Below are positions 44,940 through 55,861 of a DNA stretch of 64,000 nucleotides, in pieces. Positions within the stretch are counted from its first letter, which is position 1. Each line of letters begins with the position of its first letter. The stretch lies in assembly GCA_963971575.1 (NCBI GenBank), contig OZ020611.1, positions 228,214,260 through 228,278,259 of the forward strand, in the 5' to 3' direction. Below the pieces are notes generated by a model, which had not been told where the DNA came from, made no database searches, and saw only the letters and a list, made by a program, of their open reading frames with translations. Origin of the DNA: Liopterus haemorrhoidalis. Lineage: Eukaryota; Arthropoda; Insecta; Coleoptera; Dytiscidae. Made by a program: the position numbers and the translations under genes.

Positions 44940-45827
44940 AGCGCTAGAGATTTTCTGCATAGTACTTGCATATAGGGCTTCTAAAAATCACTTCCATCGA
45001 ACTCTGTTGACTGAAAGTCTTTTTACTTCGGACACGGTCTTATTTTCCGTTTTAATTTCGTCTCTGATACTTCTTCTCCAGGTAGATTTCGGGCGACCGA
45101 CTTTACGCTTCCCCTGTGGGTTCCAATCTAGCGCTATTCTTGCTAGATTGCTAGGCTCTCTTCTTAGTACATGGCCAATTCAGTTCCACTTGCTCCTTCT
45201 GATTTCTCTGTCTATGGGAATTTGGTTGCAGCGTATTAACAGCTCTTGCTTAGTGATCCTGTCCGTCCAACTTATTTTAAGGATCCTACGCATGCATTTG
45301 TTGACGAATACTTGAAATTTGGTGATTATAGCCTGCGTAACCTTCCACGTCTCACATCCGCCTAACATTACGGATTTTATGTTGGTTACAAATATACGTA
45401 GTTTTGTGTTCCTGGTAATATAGTGCGATCTCCAACTGAGTTAAGAATACCGAATGCTTGTCTTGCCTTTTGGATACAATGTTCTACATCAGTAGAGGCA
45501 CCACCGTCGGCTGCAATCATACTACCAAGATAGCAAAGTTCTTCCACATTTACAATGTCTTCTCCATAGATTCTTAATATGTTTTGGTTGTTGGTGTTCA
45601 TGCGCATTAATTTAGTTTTATGGTGATTTATTTTTAGTCCTACAAGCTTTGCTCTCTCTGCTATAATGTTAGCCTTTTCTTGGAAGTCTGCAAAGGTGTG
45701 TGCTAGGATGCATATGTTATCGGCGTAATCTAAGTCTTCCAGGCGATGTTGCATATCCCATACTATTCCGGTGTTTTGCGAGGATTTCATTACCCAGTCT
45801 AAAACGATGTTAAAAAGCAAGTGTGAA
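44940..45827 (-). pseudogene. RTE-like LINE: end of reverse transcriptase and C-terminal region
   Basis: The fragment begins at LLFNIVLDWVMK (about 45827), so it is 5'-truncated inside the reverse transcriptase. It continues LDYADNICILAHTFADFQEK, VGLKINHHKTKLM, ELCYLGSMIAADGGASTD, then after a frameshift near 45385 LGGCETWKVTQAIITKFQVF, CMRRILKISW and IPIDREIRRSKWN. Further frames give WNPQGKRKVGRPKSTWRR and RVRWK-stop-FLEALYAST. This order is typical of the RTE-like LINEs often annotated as endonuclease-reverse transcriptase. The YADD box reads YADN (codon 45718-45716), so the catalytic centre is changed. Confidence 0.88.
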
Positions 45828-46379
45828 AGCTAGCATTATTCAAAGATGTGTTTAAACTGGTTATTATAAACAAATTTTTATCTGTTACATCAAATTGTTA
45901 AGTTGGCAATGAGAAATAACAAATAACAGAAGGTAATGAAAGAAATGTATTCAGCCTTTCTCTGATGCTAATACTACAGAAAAAGGTTTTAGAAGTTTAA
46001 ATGTTGTCAAAAGTTAAAAGAGTAGTGAACAGTATAATTTTAAACAGCCTTAATGCTACAGTGCTGTGTCTACGTCATTCACCTCGTTTCATTTCATCAC
46101 GTAAGCTTTGTTGCATTACCACATCAAGAATACATTATATAATCATAAGTATTCATTTATTATTAATTTAATATTGTAAAAAAAAAATTAATTAAACTTT
46201 ATACAATATATTAACAGAAGAGTGAACTATTACAGTAAAGGTACATGCAAAAACAGATAAAACGGAAGTATGTATACAGTAAATTAGGAGGGATTCGCTA
46301 TTATCCGCGGATTTAGTTATCTGCGGAGTGGCTTAACTACTGCAAAAACAGTATTTATCTGCATGACCTTTATTTTATA
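45828..46379. other. Gap with one Tigger-like terminus
   Basis: CAGTAAATTAGGAGGGATTC at 46277 followed by CCGCGGATTTAGTTATCTGC looks like a Tigger end without partner. Nothing else is recognised. Confidence 0.35.
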
Positions 46380-46621
46380 TTATATAGACACTGTTTTGGC
46401 ATCGAGAGACCAATTATTGACAATGTACAAAAGAGGCATATTTGTCCATAGTTGATTTGCTGGTTATTTTATATTTAGCCACAGCATTTTTTAAATCAAC
46501 CCAAAAGTTCACGATAGGTTTGAGGTCCGGAGAATGATTGCCCATGCCTCATGGCATGGGCTACAAACAAAGTACTGTCTTGGTTTTTTACTTATATATA
46601 GGATCGTTATCCTATTGAAAC

Positions 46622-46831
46622 AATAAAAACAAAATATTTATACAAATTACAGGTTCTGCTTAGCCGTTAGCAACCGGCTATAAACTGTAGGTGCCTTTCT
46701 GTGTACGCTAAAAAATGGACGTAATACTGACTATATTACTCCTGAATGTACATAGATTGAAAACATGGTCATGAAACCTGGAAACAGGAGGCCTTGGCTC
46801 ACTTCGGGCTGTCACGCCAATGATTATGATG
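46622..46831 (-). mobile_element. 210-bp retroposed insert with 13-bp duplication
   Basis: The 13-mer ATCCTATTGAAAC flanks it on both sides (46609-46621, 46832-46844) and interrupts the FQQDND codons of the Tc1 transposase. Minus or plus, the insert has no recognisable frame; the plus strand ends GCCAATGATTATGATGATC, like the GAT-rich tail of RTE-type LINEs and their SINEs. The strand is therefore uncertain. Confidence 0.75.
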
Positions 46832-46932
46832 ATCCTATTGAAACTTCCACCGTAACGGCATGTTTCTCTCCGAATTATCCTTCGGAGAATGTTTACCTAT
46901 CCATTCTCATCCATATTTCACCACCATTGTTT

Positions 46933-48027
46933 TTGTTTTTTTAATTGTTTTATTGAGGGCTGCTCCAACAGCGATTATTAACACCTCGGGACATTAGTTT
47001 ACATTATTATACATTTGATACAGATTTGCTTAGCTACATTTACAGGTTTTACAATAATTTATGATACATTTTGTGGTTACATATTATGATATGGTGTACA
47101 TGTTAATTTTTATCGAATAAATTGGCTCCTTTTAGGAATGTGATCTTAGTTTCGTTATTGATTGACAGAATTGCATCTGGGTCTGCTGGTATTTGGTTTG
47201 ACCTTTTTTCCATATGGCATTAAGGGCATTCTATAATAATATGTTTTATTGACAAGTCTAGTGTAGCAAGCCTGGCAGTTTGGTGGGGTTTCTCGTTAGA
47301 ACAGGTGTTTGTGTGTTAATAAAGTGTGTCCGATTCTTATCCTGGTTAATACTATATGTTCTCTTCTGGTATTGTTGTTTTGGGGTTTACTTCTGTGTAT
47401 ATGGATGCGAGTGTTCCATGTTTCTTTTGTTTTGTTTTTATAGTCGCTTTTTGTGTCATATGTTTAAGGTAGATAGGGGTAGATTTCTTCGTTTATTGCT
47501 TCTTTTGCCGCTATGTTGGCTCTCTCATATCCTGGAATGTTTGGTGCGACAGAACCCATAAGATTGTAACTTCTTTATCTTGTGATACGGCGTCGCTTAA
47601 ATTGTCCTGGGTTTTTTTTGGATTATAGTGTTTCTGGTGAATGTTTGCTGTATGCTAGTGATGGTACTTAGACAATCTGTCTATGTTATGAACTTTTGGC
47701 CTGGATGGAGTCTTATAAGAAAATGCTTCAGCAGTGAAAACGCTTGTTTGATCGGGTAGATAGAATTTTTTAATTTTGTATTCTCTAACTAGCGTGGCAC
47801 CGGTACTACATTGAATTTTGGCCCCGTCAGTGAAGATGGCAATGTGATTATTGAATTTTGAAATTATTTTATTGCAAGATTGTACGATGATCATGGGTTG
47901 GGTTTCTTTCTTATTGTATTGGGTTAGGGATAGGTTGATATTCGGTTGTTGGAGAAGCCAAGGTGGTATTTGGTTTTGTTGTTGTGGAGTGAATTGTGGG
48001 AAGGTTTCGTTCATATTACAGAGGTGT
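46933..48027 (-). pseudogene. I-type LINE: RNase H fragment inserted in Tc1
   Basis: On the minus strand: IPPWLLQQPNINLSL, then NHIAIFTDGAKIQCSTGATL (RNase H start), DQTSVFTAEAFS, a decayed ILWVLSHQTFQDMRE..QRQK (WVPSHVGI.GNE..D..AK region), VLTRIRIGHTLLTHKHLF-stop-RETPPNCQAC, and MEKRSNQIPADPDAI. It ends AATAAAACAATTAAAAAAAC, a poly(A)-like tail with a polyadenylation-type signal. The 11-mer CACCATTGTTT flanks it (46922-46932, 48028-48038). Truncated 5' end, A-rich tail and target duplication together are the product of LINE-type reverse transcription at the target. Confidence 0.88.
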
Positions 48028-48520
48028 CACCATTGTTTGATTGTAATTTTTTGTATACAACGAATGAAATTCTGTGTTTGGCGGCCTCCTAACATACTAT
48101 TTACCATCAGAGCCTATCTGATTTATTCTTGTTTCGTTAGACCATATGACCATTTCTTGACTCCATCAACGCAGCTCCAAACTAAATAGTTGTCCGAATG
48201 TTATCTAATTTTAATGTTCTTCGTTGATAATAGAGGAATGTTTCTTGTTACCTGGCTATGTAAACTGAATTTTTGTAGTCTTCTTCTAACCGTGCAAGTA
48301 CTAATTTCGAGATTTAATGCTGTTTTTATAATTTTCGACGATTAAACACGGGAAATCCATCTGTCATCTTGTGGAGTTATCTTACATTTGCCACCTTGAC
48401 ATTCTGGATTATTTTAGTATTTTAGTGCATTTTCATCAGTTTTATGAAACTTCCAAGGATTTTTGCAATTTCTCTGAGAATATCCTGCGTACGCCATTGA
48501 TCTTATATAATACTTACAGG

Positions 48521-48927
48521 CGTACAAAGATAAAACAGAAGAATAATGACTAAACAAGACCACGGTAAACGAGTTTCAAGATTCACAATCGCCCTGCAGG
48601 AGACAAAAGGAGATCTCGACATCAAAAAGAAGTTAAGCAGTCTACGGTGTACCACTCCTTATTCCCTTTCTAAATGAGAAAAGTTGGAGCGACATAAAAC
48701 ACACATGTGTACATTCAGAGACAGACACACCAAAAGACCTGTTGGTTCTAATCGATATAAATTTAAATTATGGAAATCGCTTTATTTATAATAAATTTAA
48801 ATAACACAACCTTTAAAGAGGATTTTTTTTATTTTACAAAAACCAATAACAGTACCAGATGTTCCTTTTGAAATTGATTATTGGCAAATAATTCGAGAGT
48901 TATAGCAAAAATAAAGCACAAAATATA
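48521..48927. other. Gap
   Basis: No gene or classified repeat is seen between the Tc1 remnant and the MITE at 48928. Confidence 0.4.
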
Positions 48928-49302
48928 GGCTATTCCAAACCTTTAGGCGGAACTAGATTTTGCAATCTAGTAACTTTTATAGTTTAATTCGAGCTTTTGA
49001 CCATTTTGGTTAAGCTTTGTAAATCATACTTACAATAAACATTTTTAGGTTAAGGTTAATATCATTATAAAATGTAATTTTCATTATATTTTGACTTTTT
49101 GTGGCATTCTTAATACAAATTTCCCATTTATTTATTTTTGTTTGTCTTTAAAATATGTAAAAATTATGTTGGTTTCACTGTTAAAATGTTTCACTGTTTA
49201 AATTTTCACATATCAACATGAAATAACCCAAGCAAGGTCCCTTCTCGTGACAAACAAAAAGAACGAAATTCCTATTTAGTTCCGTCTAAACCAAAGAAAA
49301 TA
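48928..49302. mobile_element. Third member of the 407-bp MITE family, with different tips
   Basis: The interior follows 13597-14003 closely (GGCGGAACTAGATTTTGCAA, TAAATCATACTTACAATAAA, AAGCAAGGTCCCTTCTCGTG). The tips read TAGGCTATTCCAAACCTTTA and, inverted, TAGGTATTTTCTTTGGTTTA instead of CAGTCTGTTCCAAACGG. It is a subfamily or an old, worn copy. Confidence 0.75.
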
Positions 49303-49444
49303 CCTATATTATAGATGAGTGTTTCTTAACCACCGGTCTGTGAAAAAAAATAAATTAAAATGATTATTATATCTTCTGTATTAATAAAATTGGAAGGTGT
49401 ATCTGCTTTTTTTTTTATTTAATATTTTATTGACCATTACTCTC

Positions 49445-49470
49445 TCTTTATATATATATATATATATATG
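49445..49470. repeat. (TA)n microsatellite
   Basis: About ten TA units lie between CTCTCTTTA and TGTTAGG. A second TA run is at 57829-57848. Confidence 0.85.
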
Positions 49471-49537
49471 TTAGGATCAGTGCTAGTTCTTGGACCTCCC
49501 TTGTAAAATGTAACGATAACAACTATAATGTGATGAT

Positions 49538-49748
49538 CACTTTTGTAAGAACAAACTAAGAGGAAATTTTGATTTCAATAGTTTGCACCTTTGAAACTCA
49601 TTATAAAAAATGATATCTTTATTATAATGATCATAACCAAATAAATCTAAATTACAGCGAAAGGAAATTTTTTAAATGACATTTAAAGTCAGTAATACAC
49701 TATAAAAGTAACTAAAATAACTAGATCTGGTGTGTCCTTACAAAAGTG
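49538..49748. mobile_element. 211-bp MITE with CACTTTTGTAAGAACA ends
   Basis: Ends are CACTTTTGTAAGAACAAAC and, inverted, CACTTTTGTAAGGACACAC. A fragment of the right end (about 80 bases) recurs at 63383-63462, inside a HINE-1 copy. No target duplication is clear. Confidence 0.65.
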
Positions 49749-50124
49749 AACAGTTTATAGCTGTTTAACGTGTACACAAGTTTTCGAGTAGTTTGGTCGA
49801 TCCAAAGATGGTTTTTTTCCACAAGCAATTATTGTACAACATCTAAACAAGCAGCTTATAAGATATCTTTATACAGTAAATATCACTGAATTGAAGTTTT
49901 CCCAAATAGTTGTATTGTGTATGGCCAACACAAGCTAGCGAGTTTGACAACAGATTAATTCCGCAAATTGTTTTAACGTGTATGGGACCCTTAAGATGAA
50001 TAGCTTTCTCTAAGCTCTCGCATATCAACCGCAGCTAAAAGTTCTGCCAAAATATAAAGACCAACATTTTTAATTCCTGTCTACTACCCATTCAGGCTTA
50101 TAGGTTAGTAACAACAATTAAATA

Positions 50125-50440
50125 AAGTAGTAGTGTGCTAAAAAATCATGGAGCGTAGAATGCTAGAAATACCCTTGAGGGGTAAGAAATGTAACACGTC
50201 GATACGACTTAAAATTGGGTTATGGATATTGACAAGGAGGTGACAAAGCAAAAGTGAAACTAAGCTGGATATATCATTAGACGAGCAGAGGAACAATAGG
50301 TAACAAATATCGTCTAATGGGGTCCCAAATATGGTAATCGAATAAAATAAATAACCAGCAAACACTGGTTAAGATTGACAAAAAATCGAGCAAGATGGAA
50401 ACAAGAAGTGGACGACTATGGCCAATATTAGATAAACAGG
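50125..50440 (+). pseudogene. RTE-like LINE fragment, second type
   Basis: One frame reads IMERRMLEIPLRGKKCNTSI, others DKAKVKLSWIYH and RARWKQEVDDYGQY. The order MER.ML.I.LRD...N..IR, (A)K.KW.WAGH and R...RW.DD...Y matches the C-terminal region of another common RTE-like LINE. All three pieces need frame changes and one stop lies after IYH. Short and old. Confidence 0.6.
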
Positions 50441-51609
50441 AAGGACTGAGGAAGAAGATAAAGAGATTAATCTGGCATGTTGACTCTTCTCAAAAAAAAA
50501 GTTAAACATCTGTAAACAAAGTTTTGACAGTTTACAAGTGAAAACACTCCTTTATCAGGAGTAAAAATCGGGTAAAATTCACCAGAGTACAAATTTGTTA
50601 GGAAAAAACTAGATTAACTATAAAGACAACTTTATAACTAACGTTTTTCCCTTAAAATTTTAAGAAAGCAACATTGGTTTATGAATTTTCTCTGATTGGT
50701 TGTCCAGTACACACCCACAAATACATATATGACGTAGACATAATTCCATAAATCATATTAATAGTGGTTACGTAGAAAATCCTGTTTTCATATGTCATTT
50801 CAAAGGTCATCTCAAATATATTATAAAAAATCTAAATTGCAAATTTAATTCATATATTTTTTATCAAAATTTATATTTAATAACATGAATTTTGTCCCAT
50901 TAATAGCTTATTGGGCTAAATTATAGTAATTAAATATTAAAATTGACAGTTTTAAATCATCAGGAAGTGGACATTGTGCTGACATCTATGCGTGTAATTC
51001 TGAATTAAGTACAGGTGCAGTGCAATATGTGATGAACTGTTAATGATGTAATACGCGTGCGCGAGTAACTTTCTGATAATTTAAAATGTTTAAATCAAAT
51101 AAAAAATCCACTGTTACTTCTTATTATAAGTTTTACACACTGATTTATAAATCTACAAAATATATTTATATTTTTATTATTTCTCTGGTATTTGAGGCTT
51201 TTAGAATTTGGTTAAAAAGTGATTTGAGTATGTCCATTCATATGCAAATTATAAAAACAAGTTTTTATTTATGAGGACAAGATCATTTGAGAGAGAAAGG
51301 TCTCTAGAGTAGATTTACGATACTTGGCACTGGTTAGAAATTACGTCGCAAGCTTTGCTTCCGTGCTCAACCGGATCAAAAGATATATTACACTGGAACA
51401 GTTTTGAAAAGTTAGTTCTGGTTTAAATTAGTAGCAAATTAATACAAATTTATTTCATATTACTTGAAATTTATTTAATGTTTATGTTGATTTTAGGCTT
51501 ATTTCGATTTTTATTCATATTTACCTAAAATAATAAAAATAAAAAAGAAATAAAAAATAATTGTGGATTAAAAAAGTGTAAAAATAATCCTATGTTATCT
51601 TTACGTAAA
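50441..51609. other. Gap
   Basis: AT-rich text without a recognised gene or element. An open frame at 51086-51274 has no motif that I know. Confidence 0.4.
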
Positions 51610-52015
51610 TATCAGGCAATTTTGTTAGAAAAGAACATTAAGTTAAGTCTAATAACCCTGAGAAGTCGTTTAATTGAAAATGGTATTAAGTTCAGGAGCA
51701 CCAAACAAAAACCATTCTTATTGGTGAAACATGTCGAAAAATGACTCGCTTGGGCCAAGGAAAATTTAGACCACGATGGGAATGATGTGGTTTTCTGCGA
51801 TGCCCCATGCAAATCCTAATGTAAATATAAGTTTCAAATAAAAAACGTTCAAAATTTCGTCATCATTTCGTTTCAATCAGCTAACTCGTCAAATACGGCA
51901 GATATGGAGGTCACTGCCAAAGTCGTATGCCGAAAAGCTGGTAGAAAGTGTACCGAAAAGATGACAAGCAATAACTGATAATAATGGAGATTTGACCAAT
52001 TATTAGCGTAATAAT
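51610..52015 (+). pseudogene. Tc1-like transposase with internal deletion
   Basis: The plus strand reads IKLSLITLRSRLIENGIKFR, then STKQKPFLLVKHVEK, LAWAKENLDHDG and VVFCDA (about 51630-51805), followed after a gap of unrelated text by QIWRSLPKSYAEKLVESVPK and R-stop-QAITDNNGDLTNY with a natural stop (about 51897-52007). The first part is the linker between the DNA-binding and catalytic regions (T.R.RL...G...R...KP.L...H...RL.WAKEH), the second the C-terminus. The catalytic core between them is deleted. It is a different, better-preserved lineage than the one at 46-48 kb. Confidence 0.78.
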
Positions 52016-53219
52016 ATTTACAGTAAATTTTTAAATTATTTTTAGTTTTTCCTTTTCTCTCTTATAATTCACCAAAAATCAACAAGGACGTCTTATTATT
52101 CGCGACTGCAAATAACAGTGAAACATCTGGTGGTGACTGGCTAAATTAAACAGAAGCGTATATTTGGATAATATTTGTAGCGTGTTGTGCTGCAGTTTAT
52201 GTGAATTAAAAAGTATTTTAAAATATAGTGACTTAAATACAATGCTTTTTTGCCGAAATATTATTTGAAGAGATAAATATTAAGAAAAAACTTCTGACAT
52301 ATACGCTTCTCGTACGCCATCAGCTGTTGTACGCAGCGCCGCCAACGTTAGTTTCAGTCGCGAATACAGACTGTATCTTAAATTATATATACTTTATTTT
52401 AACATACATTAAATAAATTATTATTTTCACTGAGATGGGGATCGTATATGTGCCATCCCTAAGAAAAATATTTAAATGCGCTCATTGAAAGTATATGTAA
52501 AAGAACCTTTCTCTTTCAATTGAGAATTGAGAGTAGAAATTTCTTTCAAGTTAAATAGTGTGTTGAATGAAATTGAAGGTACAAGAAGGTTTCCTGTTCT
52601 TTCAAGTTGTCGGCAGTCTAGACCCCTTATTGCCCCATCAATCATATAATTTGTAGTCAACTGACCGCTTCCTGTGGACCTGGCGCTCGTCTTCATTCAC
52701 ATCAACATTGGACGATCAAACTCCACTCAAATAATTTTCCAATTCGATTTGGGTCAATTGTGATCACGAGCCTACTATAATAACCAGGTCTTTATGATCA
52801 TAGAGGCCATATCTTATTCGAGATTCTTATAATCAAATAAATTTAGTAAGGTTTGGGACGGGGTCGTTGTTTGAAAAAGTTTTATGAAGCTAGAAATAAA
52901 AGTAGAAAAATTCGTAAGTTATTAATTGTTCATTTCCTGAACTCGAACCTGAAGTTATATTTCTAATCCGTTCCTCCGAAACAAACCGGAATTCTTCCTC
53001 TGGCATAGTAAGGAGAAAAGAGCTTTATTTAGCGAACTTTGACCTCTTTTTTCCACTCTTCAATTAGTAAATCTATTAAAAATTTTAGAAATATTATAAT
53101 ATGTATATTAGGATATATTGACATTTATTCTATATAACCCAATACAAATCTGGAATAAAAATGGCGGCTACAGTTCATATGGCCACACTGTCTTGATACA
53201 GTCACTGTACTTTTATTTA
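52016..53219. other. Gap
   Basis: No gene is recognised. TTATTATTCGCGACTGCAAA at 52090 could be a single Tigger-like end. Confidence 0.35.
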
Positions 53220-53380
53220 TTGGATACCGTCTATTAAAGTGATTATCAAAAAACTGTTGATTTTGATGTGATTATAGAAAAAATCTTGAGCTAGACAACC
53301 AGCATTCTGTTGGCTTCTTACACTTATTTAATAGCTACAAAACCCTGAACTGTGTGAAAATTTAAGCTACACAGTTTTTT
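53220..53380 (+). mobile_element. 3' end of a HINE-1 relative
   Basis: AAACTGTTGATTTTGATGTG and GTTGGCTTCTTACACTTATT follow the copy ending at 13320, then TAGCTACAAAACCCTGAACT and a worn GTGTGAAAATTTAAGC hairpin. It is a 3' fragment in plus sense. Confidence 0.55.
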
Positions 53381-54099
53381 AAAATTACCGTTCAAACATC
53401 GGTTATTGAAAAAAATACCGGTGTATAGGAAACCTGGTAATTTCACAAACCCTAACTACAGTTTCCTTTTTCTGGTTGATATTTTTTCAGTGAATCCTCA
53501 TGGAATAAACAATTTCCATTAAAAAAAAAAACATATATTTCACCAGAATACTTTTTCCTTATTATAATTCCATATTGTACATTGACGTCTGATCCACTTA
53601 TGTGAAAAGCATAAATTCTAACTGTAACCACAAAATTGTACAACAAGAATCATTGACATTTAACAGTACACATTGTAAGTTGCACGTACGTATGCTTAAT
53701 GTCTACAATAAATAAACTCTAAAAGGAAGATGCAATAAAACGTTTAAAAGTTAAATATATCTAATGTTCATTAGGTGGTATTGAATTACGGAAGTTACCT
53801 CATTCTATTGGAATCTTAGTTTCTAAGTATTTTATTTTAGTAACAGTTTTTTGTTTAGTGGATTACATGGTTTGGACCACTCAAGCATGATTTAAAGTCA
53901 TTCGGTAACCGCAACGAAATTATATTTCGTAGATGAGAAATGTTGTCAACACAACGTAATTTCCGTATTGTAACAAGATTCTTAAAGTTAATTAAAATCG
54001 AAAATTAACAGGACAAATTTCGTAATGCGTTATTTTAATTTTTTAGTATTTCGTTTATAGATCATTTTAATCACATCATTTTAATCATTTTAATCATAA

Positions 54100-54215
54100 T
54101 TAAAGGCATATTTTACCAAACAAACAGACGTACCCACAGACAAACAGACAGACATACCTGCAAAAAAGAGTAACAGTATAAGGGTTTTTTTTACATACGA
54201 AACTGTAAAAATTAT
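54100..54215 (-). mobile_element. Worn HINE-1 5' end
   Basis: ACCAAACAAACAGACG..ACAGACATACC and CAGTATAAGGGTTTTTTTTA follow the HINE-1 5' part on the minus strand. The subterminal repeat is degraded. The surrounding 53381-54099 and 54216-54634 show nothing recognisable. Confidence 0.5.
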
Positions 54216-54634
54216 TAAAGTAAGTTCAAAACCTTTTAACAGGGTTAATTTAGTATATAATAATACATTCTTCACTTTTATCAATAACTTTTTTGATTAT
54301 ATATTAGAGATGAATTTTGAAATAATAATCTGCAATAGCTTTTAATAAAATAATTGTTTTCTAAAATTTACTGGTTCTAAAAGAACTAGAAGCCCACAAT
54401 TTAATAAGTACATGTAGAACTCAATATCCGACGGTTGGATATACGCCGATTCACTGTTACGCTTTCGCTGAATTAACTATCGTACGCCTGTGATTCCCCG
54501 ATCTGACCGGGAAAGTATCGCGACAACTGGACTGGACGGCGCTCCAGTATCATCGCGTATAAAAGTATCCTTCTATCTATAAAACAGGTGTTTTTGGATA
54601 CCAATATATAAAAGGGTACAGTAAAACAAATACC

Positions 54635-54829
54635 ATGTCTGAGAAGAGGAGAAAGGTAATGTTAACTCAAGATGGACCTAAAAGGGCTAGAATTTCTATC
54701 TTTCTTGAGAAAAAGATTATTAGACGAATGGAAAGTGGAGGAAAACGACACGATGTCTGCAGGATAATGAATTTATCGCCTTCAACTGCCTTTATGAAAA
54801 ATGCAACTAAAATCAAACAATCTGCTTAG
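54635..54829 (+). pseudogene. CENP-B/pogo-type N-terminal helix-turn-helix fragment
   Basis: A 64-residue frame begins MSEKRRKVMLTQDGPKRARI and continues SIFLEKKIIRRMESGGKRHD with VCRIMNLSPSTAFMKNATKI before a stop. Basic N-terminus, then (K)..II.R.E.G.K..DVCR.MNL..ST(.)...N..KIK, is the layout of the CENP-B N-terminal DNA-binding domain of pogo/Tigger/jerky transposases. The second half of the DNA-binding region and the DDE domain are not present downstream. The Met at 54635 is in the expected place, so the natural start may be kept. Confidence 0.6.
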
Positions 54830-54929
54830 CAAACTTCAAAAGTAAACACTAAGTACGAGTCAACGAGTACTAAGTCAAATTAATAGTTAATTTAAAATAG
54901 TTAATTTAATCTAAAATAGGGTTTAACCC

Positions 54930-55861
54930 TTTTTAGGGTTTTGTAGGTATGACCAAAAAACCCTTATACCGTCATTTTGTCGTCTGTCTGTCTGTCTGTC
55001 TGTCTGTCTGTTCGGTAAAAATTGTAGCCAAACGACTAAACCTAGAGAGTTGAAATTTGGCATGCTTATACAACTCTTTGACCCGCACATAGGAAAAATA
55101 CTAAAACATCTAAAAAACATACCCCCCTAAAAATATAAACAAATATGTGCTCATCGAAAACAAAAATATTTTTTTTAAATTATGAGTAGGGTATCAAATG
55201 AAAGCCCTTAGTACGTGGATTAACGATCAAATTTTTATTTTTGAAAAATAAATTATTTTGATGCGATTTTTGCCAAAATTGTGCAAAAAAAATTTTGTCC
55301 CACACCCTGTAGCCCAGATGGTTTAAACTAAAAATCTAAAAAAATTCTAAGTAATGTATATTGGTGTGAACCGAAATAGTACAACAGGAATTTTTGATCA
55401 GATTATGTTTTCGGAAAATAACGCATTTTTTTGTGGTTTTTGGTTCACAAAGTACAAAAGTTATACCAATGTAAGACACTCACATGCAAGGCGTACGATG
55501 GCGTTATTGGTTAGAGCACTGGTGTCGTAAGCTAAAACTTGCTGGTAAACGAAGGGTTTCGAGTTCGAGTACTGAGTGAATTTAATTTTTTCTGTTTTTT
55601 TTTTTGCATTTTTATTATGTTGAAATTATTTTGTCAAAATTCTAGTTATATTTTGACAAATGTTGTATTAAATTTTTAAGAGCATAAATTTAATAATTAT
55701 CTTATTATATGATTAACAGACGATAAATTATTTTAAAAATATAGTTCATTTTGCCGTGATTACTACAAAGTAAAATTTGTCCTACACACTCAGCATACCG
55801 CCTTCACTTATTATATACCTGCGAAACCCTGAAATGTGTGAATATTCACACTTCACATCAA
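54930..55861 (+). mobile_element. HINE-1 full copy E, plus sense
   Basis: It runs from TTTTTAGGGTTTTGTAGGTA at 54930 to hairpin GTGTGAATATTCACAC and tail TTCACATCAA at 55861. The GTCT run is at 54977-55012. A clear tRNA-like module lies at 55490-55580. This is the only complete copy in plus orientation. Confidence 0.85.
55496..55575 (+). repeat. tRNA-like module inside HINE-1
   Basis: GATGGCGTTATTGGTTAGAG with GCACTGG resembles a tRNA D-arm and A box, and about 60 bases later GGGTTTCGAGTTCGAGTACT resembles a T-arm and B box. In copy D (34765-34755) the B box is perfect, GGTTCGAATCC. It is not a working tRNA gene: the arms pair poorly. Confidence 0.55.

Larger units (their letters stand above)
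46380..48520 (-). pseudogene. Tc1-like transposase broken by two retrotransposon insertions
   Basis: Minus-strand text from about 48490 leftward gives LREIAKILG (helix-turn-helix), DDRWISRV, LNLEISTCTVRRRLQKFSLH, then WSNETRIN.IGSDGK.YVRRP (about 48190-48090, with the catalytic-region (D/N)E), TIKQW at 48040, and after the LINE insertion MPLRWKFQ-stop-D (about 46855), then past the second insertion DNDPIYK, SPDLKPIVNFWVDLKNAVAK and a decayed end. Tc1 transposases have IWSDE...IGSDG, LR(W)xFQQDNDPKH and SPDLNPIENLW in this order. Several stops are present. The insertions are 46933-48027 and 46622-46831. Confidence 0.85.

Noticed and set aside
45007..45315. Plus-strand frame of 102 codons
   Set aside because: Antisense of the RTE-like LINE C-terminal region, which carries the recognisable motifs.
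47280..48189. Plus-strand frames rich in Cys, Phe and Leu
   Set aside because: Antisense of the I-type LINE RNase H fragment.
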